A stretch of DNA of 15,431 bases from Saccoglossus kowalevskii (GCF_000003605.2 NW_003131864.1:1-15431), one strand, 5' to 3'. Shown: positions 1 through 10,155, counted from the first letter of the stretch. Made by a program: numbers and translations. Notes: a model not told the origin generated them from the letters alone.

Positions 1-501
1 AGGTATGCGTTGGTTACCTGTTCATTTACACATACCAAATTGTGTGTCATTCCTGGTTGAACCACTAGGTATGCGTTGGTTACCTGTTCATTACGCATAC
101 CAAATTGTGAGTCACTCTTGGTTGAACCACTAGTATGCGCTGGTTACCTGTTCATTACACATACCAAATTGTGAGTCACTCTTGGTTGAACCAATAGGTA
201 TGCGTTGGTTACCTGTTCATTACGCATACCAAATTGTGGGTCATTCCCAGTTGAACCACTAGGTATGCGTTGGTTACCCGTTCATTACGCATACCAAATA
301 GTGCGTCATTCCTGGTTGAACCACTAAGTATGCGTGGGTTACCTGTTCATTACGCATACCAAATTGTGAGACACTCCCATTTGCACCACTAAGTATACGT
401 TGGTTACCTGTTCATGACGCATACGAAATCGGGTCACGGTGTCACTCCCGGATGAACCACTAGGTATACTTTGGCTAACCGTTCATTACGCATACCAAAT
501 T
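1..501. repeat. 65-bp minisatellite, about 7.6 copies
   Basis: Head-to-tail units start at 1, 67, 132, 196, 261, 326, 391 and 462. Their lengths are 66, 65, 64, 65, 65, 65 and 71 bp, and the last unit is cut off at about 501. Units are mostly about 85-95% alike, with the seventh the most diverged. The array runs off the left edge of the window, so its true size is unknown. Each good unit holds an inverted repeat, GGTATGCGT ... ACGCATACC, around a 16-base loop, plus a second small palindrome, GGTTGAACC. There are no unique spacers between units, so this is a satellite and not a CRISPR array. Confidence 0.95.
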
Positions 502-916
502 AAAACATTACATATATATACCGGTATATAATGTGTTCAGTTGCTTCAGACGTAAATAATATAATACATTAGAGCATTCACTCGATAATGCAATTCAAAC
601 GTACAGTATTATATATTGTCAACACAATTTTGGAATAACATATATTCCACACAAACGCAAACCGTAGACGCTTGCAGTTCACTTTAAAAAATATATCATA
701 GTAACTACTTTGATATTAAAATTTTAAGGGCTCTGACATAATTTGTATTAATTATTATTTTACATCTGTCATCGTATCTCTATAGGCTTAATTATGTGAT
801 ACAGCTCGGGATGTTTGTGTCTTACCTTATTAGGGAATGCGAATTCCAAATATGGAACAATTGCGTGATATGTCCAAGATACGATTGTTGCATAGCACGC
901 CCCCACGTCCTAAAAC

Positions 917-1041
917 ACGTCATCACACATCTTACAACACGTCATCACACATCTTACAACACGTCATCACACATTTTACAACACATCATCACACATCTTA
1001 CAACACGTCATTACACATCTTACAACACGTGATTATACGTG
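917..1041. repeat. 22-bp minisatellite, about 5.6 copies
   Basis: Units start at 917, 939, 961, 983, 1005 and 1027 (partial), with consensus ACGTCATCACACATCTTACAAC. Differences are single substitutions, for example CGT to CAT in the fourth unit. Four full units carry ACGTCA, the half-site of the cAMP-response element. The period is not a multiple of three, so coding is not conserved across units. It lies about 340 bp upstream of the putative start codon at 1383. Confidence 0.9.
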
Positions 1042-1149
1042 TTTTGAAATGCACGTTTCCACAAGTCTTACAAAACGTCACCAACTATTTTTGTTGGCAC
1101 TTTCGCTTTTTAGTTTTACTCGTTTGCACAAGTCAATTCACCACCACCA

Positions 1150-1190
1150 GACGTCAGTCTTTATTTGGAATGGGGCGCCCTCTATATGTT
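1150..1190 (+). promoter_or_regulatory. Possible core promoter (GACGTC, GGGCGCCC, CTATATG)
   Basis: Three promoter-type elements cluster about 200 bp before the start codon at 1383: a GACGTCAG CRE-like site at 1150, the GC palindrome GGGCGCCC at 1173-1180 and a TATA-like CTATATG at 1182-1188. The spacing would give a transcription start near 1210-1220 and a 5' UTR of about 170 bases. All of these motifs are short and could occur by chance. Confidence 0.22.
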
Positions 1191-1382
1191 TTCTTTTCTA
1201 TTGTACAATGGTGAATGCGAATTGTGAATATTTGCCAAATTTGTCCAGTCAACCCAACGGGCATATATGTTACGGAAACCGATACTTAATGTTATTGAAT
1301 ATCTGTACTTTACTTCTCACACTGAAACACGCAAGCATCGGCTGAACAGTTGAATAATGGCGTGACGATCGAAAGGATAGAA

Positions 1383-1440
1383 ATGGCCACGATTGACACG
1401 TTGCTGATTGTCAGTTATTGGTTTGTGACTGTGCTAGCTG
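1383..1440 (+). CDS. Exon 1 of a predicted type I membrane protein (signal peptide)
   Basis: The ATG at 1383 has a good context (GAAATGG), and an in-frame TGA at 1323-1325 supports it as the first codon. The 58 bases encode MATIDTLLIVSYWFVTVLA plus one base. This is a textbook signal peptide: a short N-region, a hydrophobic core and Val-Leu-Ala at a likely cleavage site after residue 19. The exon ends in CTG followed by the donor GTGAGT (1441-1446), leaving phase 1. The acceptor at 10180-10181 opens exon 2 in the matching phase and the joined codon is GAA (Glu20), so the two pieces make one open frame of 185 residues. The join is an inference, because the intron would be 8.7 kb and small extra exons cannot be excluded. 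No family was recognised. Confidence 0.55.
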
Positions 1441-1518
1441 GTGAGTGAAACACATTCTACATCAATTTATAAATCTGAAACATGTATTCGTAGACTTCAG
1501 GAGAAAAGCCAACTGGAG

Positions 1519-1640
1519 GTGGTATAAGTAGTTTTCAGTGTCCGATTCTCTGAGACCACAGGTTCACACGTCTACCCCTACTACATTCAATACCCATCGG
1601 TTCAAATCATGCTTTTATGATCAACTGATATTGAGAAGGA
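1519..1640 (+). repeat. Possible decayed tRNA-derived SINE
   Basis: A degenerate A-box-like stretch (TGGTATAAGTAG, near 1521) is followed about 39 bases later by a B-box-like GGTTCACACGTC (near 1561). A second B-box-like GGTTCAAATC appears near 1599. The spacing suits a tRNA-like Pol III promoter, and the GTGTCCGATTCTC stretch between the boxes resembles tRNA-SINE heads. No target-site duplication or tail could be identified. An isolated tRNA gene is ruled out by the lack of a foldable acceptor stem. Confidence 0.22.
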
Positions 1641-2370
1641 AGGTGAGAATTTAATGTGAATTGGCCACAGGTTGCGTAAATCATTTTCATTCTCATATTC
1701 ATTCTCAGCTATCAATAGAAACAACACAATTTTAGTGAAAATAAAGTATTATAATAGTAATCTTTATTGAACCTTATCCTCATTGGGATTTGGATTACAT
1801 GACAATTAAGAAAAAATAAAAAAAGGAAAGGAAAAAACACGATAGACCAAATACAGCTCTTTTGAAGGAGAATTAGCTATTTTTTTGTTTCTGGGGCAGC
1901 TGGTTGTGTGAATTTTATATTGTTCTTCTTTTCGTTGTAGCAAATTCTCTGCTAACCTTTTAATTGTTATGTCAGTGAAGTAATCAATTTATCGTACTCT
2001 GTCTGATCATTGCATACGTAGCTTATTAAATAAATCCTGCGATTTAAGTATACTATACTACTTAAATATACGACTGAATCTCATCCAGGGATAATTCTCA
2101 TTTTGTTGGAAAGAAGTGTTATATACATCACAACGGAGCAACAATCAGCAACATAGTGAGATTGTGAATTACTGTCAGTTTTATCAGCGACATTCAGCAA
2201 CAGACTGCACTCTCAGCTGCCAGGTTCTATAGAAAGCAATATCTGGTATCATACTATAGCAAAGGGAAAACAGTGTAAGAAAAAGAATTAATGTTCGTTT
2301 GTTCGACCATCGCATCACCACCTCAGTGCAGAACATGTGTTTACATTGAGTTCACTAAACTGTTCGATTA

Positions 2371-2784
2371 GGGACGACGTCAAAAGATCGATGTCGGATA
2401 AAAAACTTAATTCCTTTAGTTTGGGGGTGGGGGGTTTTAACCTCAAAAAGTTTTCATCCTTCAAAAACGATTTTATTTTTTAATGAAGTCAAAAAAATCT
2501 TGGAGTATTTGTAGTTCGTTTTTTTCTATCCAATCATGAACAAAAATAACAGAAAATGGAAAACAAAACATCCAAGACGAGAAAATGGTAAAGTCTTTTT
2601 ACACCCACCCGACAACCAACTGCTATGCCATACTACTGTCCGATTATCAATTTGTATTTAATGGTGAATGTAGTCTGACGCCATGATCAATATTTAACAA
2701 TTAAGTTTCAGTGGGGGGTGGGGGTGGGAAAAAAACTAAAGGAATTAAGTTTTTTATCCTACATTGAACTTTTGATGTTGTCCC
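2371..2784. mobile_element. MITE, PIF/Harbinger-like, with TTA target duplication
   Basis: The element is 414 bp long. Its 52-bp terminal inverted repeats (2371-2422 and 2733-2784) match at 47 of 52 positions when one is reverse-complemented. Both ends start GGGAC. Directly outside them lies the same 3-bp word, TTA, at 2368-2370 and 2785-2787, which is the target-site duplication typical of PIF/Harbinger transposons (TWA). The interior has no open frame, so any movement would depend on a transposase from elsewhere. Four of the five arm mismatches are a G or C against an A, as expected mainly from transition decay. A G-rich run adjoins each arm on the same strand (2423-2434 and 2711-2728). The superfamily call rests only on the duplication and the GGG start. 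Confidence 0.85.
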
Positions 2785-3252
2785 TTAGGACGATGACACA
2801 TCATAAAATTTAAGAATTATGCCCATCAATAAAGCTACCGTCCTAGAGAGCAACTTTATAATCAGTATTATGTGGTAGAACAAAGACACACCCCGTAATT
2901 AATTTGATATAAGGATTCCAATTACTTCTAAAATGTCATTCTCTAGCCCACTAACTTTTCTCACCCGGATTAGTGGACATGGCACTTTTTTCTTTACCGG
3001 GGTTTAGTAATAAATTGTAAATTATTGACGTTTATTAAACGTTTTGCATCCATCTCTGATATATATCTTAAATATTAAATAGATAAAAGTGCTTGGACCA
3101 ATAGATATGATATGTAGTAAAAAATATTTGGTAATTTAGCAAAGATAGCATACGATGAAGTCCCGTTGCCCGACATGTCTGGATATTTTGAAATTGTACT
3201 GAGGGCAGCGATTGCTTATTACTGACTACCCAGCAGTGACAATAAAAAGACG

Positions 3253-3278
3253 TTCACGTAAACTGATCAGTACGTGAA
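3253..3278. repeat. 26-base near-perfect palindrome
   Basis: The left arm TTCACGT, two unpaired A, then ACTGATCAGT and ACGTGAA form a fold-back of 12 pairs per arm centred on GATC. A separate CACGTG E-box lies about 30 bases further on, near 3310. It sits deep in the intron and no role is visible. Confidence 0.6.
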
Positions 3279-6200
3279 ATTCTCCCATGTATCCACTGAA
3301 GTGAATGCCCACGTGAGGAACGTGCCAAACTACTTGTACTTGCGATATATGAGGCGTTACTCGACAAATTTCACCACAGCATGTCAACTTTTTTGCAGTA
3401 ATTCTTAAAACTCGTAACACTGAGTACATACATGTATATATTTTCAGAAATGACTCATGATTATTTTGCGAATAACTGGAACATCATTTGGAACATGCAA
3501 TAGTTTCTCCGTGTATAAGGTGGTCCAGATTAACTCCTGAAGCATCAGCTGGGAAACCCGTTATACACTATAATTTGTTATTTCGAAACTTATCCATAAC
3601 CATTTCATGCGAAACAATAGTTTCGGACGCTATAATAGTGTTGATTGTTTTCTTCCACGATTTAGATTTGTGTGAAAACGCACTTGAGGGCAAAAACAAA
3701 AAAGGTTTACAGTGCGCTGTATTAACTTGTTTGCACAAAAGGTGTTTATGTGTTGCTATGGTGATGTAATTTACCTGTTGTATATTATATCTGCCCCGCA
3801 GAACCGTTCAGCTGTATTAAATGTACACCTATATATGTATACCTATAATCTCCAAGATAATACATACAGGACTGCCCCAACAAACAATTGTCCGAAACTA
3901 CACAAATAATGGAATACTATGAACCACTGATGTAATGATACACAGTAGCAGTAGTTATTCACGTCTGAACTTGAGATGCTGTGAAACATAAAAACGTTAA
4001 GTTTTCAGGCCATGATAGAGAAATAAAGAATGCTGCTTTTCACATCTTACGTACATAAACACAATTTATTTGTTGAGAATCGTTCAAATGCGCCTCTAAT
4101 TTCCGTGATGGTTGAACAAATTCACAATTACAAATTGCTCTGTTATTAAACGAAATTAAGGCGCATCGGACGTCATTGCTAAACACTGTAAAACAACAGA
4201 TCTCGGCACCTGACCTCAAAGAGTAGGCATGTAGTTGCTTTCACAGACAAACTAGGTCGTCACATGACAAACTTACAAGTGAAGTATTTGAAAGCGCTGG
4301 TACTTGAAACACAATATGGCATTACGTAATGTGAATTTGTCATTCCCGGCGCTGAAGTATTTCACAAAACGTTCTATGTTGCTTTTATACCACTGTACCA
4401 TGTATTTCTATGAGCTGTGTGCGATCAGTTGTTCCACAACGTCAGTCGAAGAAAATAGCTCAAACTTAACTTTGAGACAATCTTGAACAAACACATGTTG
4501 CACATGTGGGGAAGTATTGTTACAATATTCGGGGGAGCCTCAAACAAAAGCTAGTCTAATGCAAGTTTTCTGAGAGTTTTCGACCGTTCTTTTCATCGGG
4601 TTTGGTTGCCAGAAGGTGAAAATTATTCGGCATGTATAATTATAGGTATATATGTTGTAGCTATATGGGTATGATTATGATCCCGGTTTTGATTATTCGG
4701 TGGCACCCTCTACTCTACATTGATAGTTATAAATTATTGACGTAAATAATTCATACTAGCTGATACTGATAACATAACTATTGCGCAAAGTAGTCATAGT
4801 AGTTGCCCTAAGTTTAAACATTTTCTTCTATGCCATTGATAAAAAGCCATAGAAACGTCTAGCTATTTTGAATAGTTACTTGGGACAACGATTACCAAAT
4901 GCCACTGAGAGCGTGCGAACAAATCGATCCCATCCCATTCTATGTCATGATAATATTCGTAAATCGTCAGAGACGCGCAACATACGGTCAAATGGAGAGT
5001 TGCGTAATCAACGCCACAAAGTGAGCATACGCCGTCATCACAACGTTAATAACAACATGGCTTCAGAAACAGCGAATAATGCGACGCAGGGAATGCTGAA
5101 AATGACAGACTGGACGAACAAATGCTTCTTAGTTTTACCGTCACCGAATACAGACCCTTCTTACTTTCGCCACAAAATACTCATTTTCGAGCAATAGAAA
5201 TTACTAGTATTACAGTACATTACAATATGCAATGTTATCGCAATATTTACGATATTTTTCAGCAGACAGAATTTAATTTAACAGCCAGGGAGGGATTTAC
5301 GATAAAATCCGGAAAACGCTAAACGAAATTATGCGTCGAAAGTCAAATATACCCAAATAATTAAAATGTAAACCAGAAGACAGCGTAAACAATTATGTTT
5401 TTGTTTTCACAGACCAAGAAAAAGTAATCAGTTCAATGCATTATTTCGAGAATATTGGGCCAAAACGCACTCAGGCTGCAAACATAGTTATCGAATACAG
5501 TAACACATTCATTTTTGCTTTCATCTGATTAAGATGTTGACATTTATACAGTCTCTTCTATTCTATAAAACGGATATTTTGGTTATTACATTGATAATTT
5601 TATCTATATTATCTATAATTGGCAAACTATTCGAAAAACAAGCAAAGCAACAACTTGTGTCCTTTTTTGGCTACAGGAAACACATAACACAACGATATTC
5701 TGACTTGACCTAACTTCGCTTCATAATCAACTCGATAAAAGGTGCACTGGGTATATTCATTTGACACCATTGACCACAAGATAAGCAATAAACAAAAATG
5801 CTGTATTACGGATTTAACGGAGTAGTTTCCAATTGAAAATAATACAGTGTCAGGTAACTTAAATATAACCCTATTTGTTGTGCTATACACAAATTATATC
5901 TGGAGTCTGTGACTCTCATCTGTCTGTTTTACTGTGGTGTTGTTCCAACACAACCGCTTTGGTCTCTATTCCAAAAGATCCTGGAAGGAATATTTGTGAT
6001 AAATCTAATTATCGCTGAGTCGCTGCAACAGTCGAGTCTAAACTGCTGACAAAAGAATAGCTCACTACTATAAGCCTGCAATTTGAGTCCAAGCCAGTAC
6101 ATGACACGGGTATATCATTTTTTTTATCTTGAAAGAAATATAAAATATGTCGTATGGATGTTGTTTGTTAATTGTATGGTGCTCATCTAGATTCAATCAG

Positions 6201-6280
6201 TCTTTCTTGAAATCTTCATATATAAATCTTATTAAAATTACCCCAGTCATAGATGCGATATTTAAATTACAATATAATAG

Positions 6281-6373
6281 TGTTGGTCTTGGCATTAGGT
6301 TTTGGGGTTAGATATATACGCTATATCTATCTACCTATCAATTTACCCTAATGCTAATACTAAGACCCGTTAA
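6281..6373. repeat. Hairpin repeat element, copy 1 (with loop)
   Basis: The left part (GGTCTTGGCATTAGG and the bases up to 6310) and the right part (6344-6373, ACCCTAATGCTAATACTAAG within it) are imperfect inverted repeats around an AT-rich centre of about 35 bp. The outer sequences recur at 7163-7208, which shows that this is a dispersed element and not a chance hairpin. Confidence 0.6.
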
Positions 6374-7162
6374 ATTAACTTAAGTTAAAGTTCAATTTAA
6401 GGTACGGTAACTAGATAATTTGAATAAATTGTAATTAAAGTTCATTGCTATATATGATTGCATTTGAATTGAGCTTAACTAAATTATAATACAATAGCAT
6501 TCTTTAACAGGATTGCAAATTAAGTTTAATAAGTGGTATTTTAAATTTGATAAAAATGAAGATGATGTCTTTGTAGCACTAGCGTTTCTTCTCTAGAAAA
6601 GGTGAGGTGTGTCCCGCTCACAACAGTCTCGGCTCTCGTTCTCAAACGACATATTTTTCCGACATATCTTGCCGTAACTGAACCATGTTTCACCCTCGGC
6701 GCCAGCTTATGTAGAATGTTACGCTGTTAAAACCAGACAATGTTTTAACTTGGAGGCATCTCAGTGCTTTGTTGAATTGAATTTATACCAAGTGCATGTT
6801 TTAAATAGCGATTCATATTATTGACATGCGATATATGTACATTCCATAGCAATTTATTTCAATATTATGAGCATTACACTTGGCAACACTTACAAGTTTT
6901 CTTCTCTATCTGACCATTAATTTTTTTTCTTGGCCATTGATCATCGCCGTGAGATTTTTTTATTCACTTTAGAATGTCATAATTTGAAGTTGATCTTAAG
7001 GCAGTTAGTTAGCAAGGTGACTTGCAAATTTGCAATTGACGGCGTCGCTCCATCGACATGCGCACAGTTTACATCATTTCATTATCATACTAAATGTTAG
7101 TGAAATTGTTGGACTACAGGAATACATTTATATTGAAGTTAATTTAAAGAAATACGCATAAT

Positions 7163-7208
7163 GGCATTGTGTTTTGGGTTACCCTAATGCTAATACCAAA
7201 CCCGTTAA
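7163..7208. repeat. Hairpin repeat element, copy 2 (loop missing)
   Basis: GGCATTGTGTTTTGGGTT is followed directly by ACCCTAATGCTAATACC and AAACCCGTTAA. These match the left and right parts of copy 1 (6291-6310 and 6345-6373), in the same order and on the same strand, but with the roughly 35-bp centre absent. The 29-30 bp right part differs at only a few positions. Confidence 0.65.
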
Positions 7209-7239
7209 GCGTCATACAATTATTGATTAGGGGACATGA

Positions 7240-7323
7240 CATGTTATAACACAAAATATACATGTTATACCACAAAATATACATGTTATAATACGGAATA
7301 TACATGTTATAACACGAAAAATG
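7240..7323. repeat. 21-bp minisatellite, four copies
   Basis: Units start at 7240, 7261, 7282 and 7303, with consensus CATGTTATAACACAAAATATA. As the period is a multiple of three, one frame reads a seven-residue repeat (YTCYNTK), but this open frame (7236-7466) has no other support and is best seen as a by-product of the array. Confidence 0.9.
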
Positions 7324-9386
7324 ATGACATTCCTATACCACAGAAACCAATGGCAAATGACTCAAAACAATACCATTTTCAAGGATGTTCGACCCAGTTT
7401 TGTGTGAAAAGTAATTACGTAAGCATATACTTTTATCTGGGTTTTGTGAACAACAGTATGCAATAAATCTATACTGTCAAAGTCAAGACAATATTTTTTT
7501 GAAATAAACACACACTACTACAGCGATATGAAAAATTGTTATATATTACATGTAAAGCGAGTTGCATTAAAAATGCTCATAATGTGTTGGTACATAGTTC
7601 CAAGTATCTAAATACCAGGTGAACTATTTTAATGGCCTTTACTCATATTACGCCATAAGAGAGCCGTTTACGTGCAACTTGTGTGAGCATCCACGTACAT
7701 TATTGCAATTGTAGTGTTCTCAAGCTGGTAAGCGAGGAAAGACTAGCTTCGACATTCTTGTCTTTACAGGTTCATTATTGATTATCATCAAAACAGTCAC
7801 AGCTTTGTATTGTGCACCAAATGACTTGATTAATTGTTGAGTGTTCGTCATTAATTAAATCATTAATTTGTGTTGTTGGACTTGTCCTAAATGTATTAAA
7901 TACTATAATATTAGATATGTTTATGCATGCTGTTATTTCCACTTTTTAGGTAATTTAGAAACAGACTATATACGACTGATCGACAGTTTGTTATACCACT
8001 TTGATATTAGCCCTGTGTAGTAGGAGAGTTACAATCGTCTTTTACACTTTTCAGTTAGTGAAATTATCGTCAATGCATCTAACACCTAAAAACATGTCTT
8101 TTTAGCTGGCATATTATTTTAGCTAATTTAGCTATAATCTGTAATTCCGCTAATTCAAAATGTCACTAATTCAAAGTAAAGTATATTCTCACAATGAGAT
8201 TGTTGACACTTTAGCTAAATTAAGACTCAGTTAATTTATGCATGGAGTCAAATTCGGCTAAAATGGCGTGTAGCTATTTAAACATGCTTTACAGTAGTTG
8301 GATTGGCAGTCACGACCACACGTCTAATTAATGGAGGGTTTCTAACGAAAATCACCGATTTATAAGCCACAGTTGTCGTGCAGCGCATATGTCATGTAAT
8401 CAATATATTGTACTTGCTGTATACGTCACAAGGACCCATAGTGAATACGTCATAACTGTGGTACATTCGAAAACACCACAAGTCATTACTGCATGTTTCT
8501 TTCTGGATACTGAAATATGCGAAGCGTACAAGTACTGACACCACATTGCAAATGTATTGTAATTGCTTTGAAATCATTGATTATTTCAGCTTCCGAATAT
8601 GTTTGTGTTGTTACTCGTTGTAGAGAGGAAAAAAAACATAAAGTGTTATGACTCACCTTCAACGCAATTAGTTTTATTCAAAATAGTGTAGTTAGGTAAA
8701 GTGACCCCAGAGTTATGGGAACTTGAACTTGAAATTGGTGAAGTTCACTGAAGTAGACATGGATTATTTAATACATGTTGATTGTTTTAAGGGAAGGATT
8801 GTACCTTGGTGTTGAGGAAGGAAACAATGTAGATGGTGTGATGGGAGTTATGAAAGTATGAGTGGTGATGTCAGACTTTGATATTGAGAGGATTCATTAA
8901 GCATGAAGTTTAAACGATGCTATCACTGAATGGAAGTGTGTGTAGATATAGAGCCTATTTGTAATTGGGAAAGTGGTCCACAGTTTACAGAGGGTTTACA
9001 CCATTGTCATTATATCGACGACCACCTTGTACTAACTATATCATGGCTCTGTCACACATGCACACATTTTGTGAAAAAACGACCTGAAGCATGCCCATAC
9101 AACATGCTAATAACTTTAATGGGGTTTTGACGTTGTTATATATTATGAATATTATTTTAAGGTGCAGTTATTAATAGGAAGCATCTTTTATGAAACGCCG
9201 CAAGCACATTTTCGGCCTTGATCTCCACCCTGTCTATTGTGGTTATTAGAAGACTGAACGCGCTTACAACCATACTAAACCATACTAAGTGATGATGCTC
9301 CTTGTAGTATACTAGTACCATAAGTCCACTTTTGGGATTTCGAATCTTCCCGGCTACATTCAAGGGAACCACAAACTATTTTTATG

Positions 9387-9867
9387 GCACATGTAACACA
9401 CTTAATAGAGACGAGATTATGTAAACGACTTTTATACAATTCATTTATACTTCCCTATATCACTTATAGCTTAGATGTTTGGGGTGATACCTATTCAACG
9501 CATTTAAATTGTACCTAAAAGTATATAGTCCGTATAATGTTGTTTAGAACACGCAACGAAAATTCAAGAACTACATAATCTTGATATATTCAAACTTCAT
9601 AAACACTTAGTTGCTACATTCATTCATAATCTTACTTATACAGATTCACCCCATTCATTGTGTGATTACTTTCGACCATTTGAATATCACCACGACACTA
9701 AACAACATTTATATCTTGACAGAGCTAACACAACGTCGGTACAGTTTGCTACTTACTTTATAAGAGCAAACATCTGGAACAGTATCCCCCTCCACATACG
9801 ATCAATACCAAATGTATCGAAATTTAGAAAACTTTTAAAATTACATTTATTGCATGGAAATAATTGA
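9387..9867 (+). pseudogene. Reverse-transcriptase C-terminus remnant
   Basis: Reading from 9387 gives a run with YNSFILPYITY, then VWGDTY, as in the segment after the catalytic domain of CR1/Jockey-type reverse transcriptases (normally L-Y-x-S-x-I-x-P-Y-x-x-Y ... V-W-G). The following Q-K motif is broken: TAA at 9516-9518 stands where a CAA glutamine is expected, before KYIVRIM. A +1 frameshift near 9565 moves the rest into another frame, which stays open to a TAA at 9865-9867 and ends with WNSIPLHIRS and KFRKLLKLHLL, the family's usual C-terminal block. With a nonsense codon, a frameshift and most of the enzyme missing, it cannot make an active protein. Confidence 0.8.
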
Positions 9868-10155
9868 AGTTATTTAGCCATTATTTATTTATTTTATTCA
9901 TTCATTCATTTATTCACTTACTATACCTAACATACTCCAAGTCCCTCACGTAGTTTTGTTTACAAAGGCTGGGCTCAGACTAGTTTAGCTATAGCTATTT
10001 TCTGAAGCCCCCTTCATTCATTTTCTGTGACATAGAATTGTATCATACCAAATATTGTATTGTATTTTTTGAAATATTTCCAAATATTTATTTCATCGGT
10101 ACAGTTTGCTATTTATTTTACTTCAGGATGAATAAACGTATTATTTTTATTACTT
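9387..10155 (+). mobile_element. 5'-truncated non-LTR retrotransposon (LINE, Jockey/CR1-type)
   Basis: The segment starts inside the reverse-transcriptase C-terminal region, runs through the end of the protein at 9867 and continues into an AT-rich 3' UTR. That UTR has a (TTTA/TTCA)n tract at 9880-9915 and a GAATAAAC poly(A) signal near 10131. Truncation at the 5' end and a 3' end with its own poly(A) signal are the usual form of a dead LINE insertion. No target-site duplication was found, so both borders are approximate. The clade is inferred from the protein motifs only. Confidence 0.75.

Larger units (their letters stand above)
502..1382. other. Upstream non-coding region of the membrane-protein gene
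   Basis: AT-rich sequence between the 65-bp array and the first coding exon. Apart from the 22-bp minisatellite (917-1041) and a promoter-like patch around 1150-1190, nothing recognisable lies here. Open frames of 78 to 125 codons cross it. Two of them read through the 22-bp array and are an artefact of it; none resembles a known protein. The part after about 1200 is the likely 5' UTR of the gene that starts at 1383, and it has an in-frame TGA at 1323-1325. Confidence 0.5.

Noticed and set aside
1-501. CRISPR array lookalike
   Set aside because: The repeats adjoin directly with no unique spacers, the unit is 65 bp and the surrounding genes are eukaryotic.
796-1214. His/Thr-rich open frames of 78 and 125 codons
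   Set aside because: They are read-through of the 22-bp minisatellite in two frames, and have no conserved motif.
1049-1345. 98-codon open frame before exon 1
   Set aside because: It overlaps the putative 5' UTR in another frame, has no recognisable domain and resembles chance coding.
1601-1615. tRNA gene suggested by GGTTCAAATC
   Set aside because: There is no acceptor stem or anticodon arm around it; at most it is a SINE remnant.
3014-4742. Shared word AAATTATTGACGT near 3025 and 4730
   Set aside because: It is short, AT-rich and without extended similarity on either side, so chance is sufficient.
6375-6388. TTAACTTAAGTTAA perfect palindrome
   Set aside because: A 14-bp AT palindrome is expected now and then in AT-rich DNA, and no context supports a role.
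9157-9372. 71-codon minus-strand frame next to the LINE
   Set aside because: It has no similarity that I can see and lies opposite unremarkable sequence.
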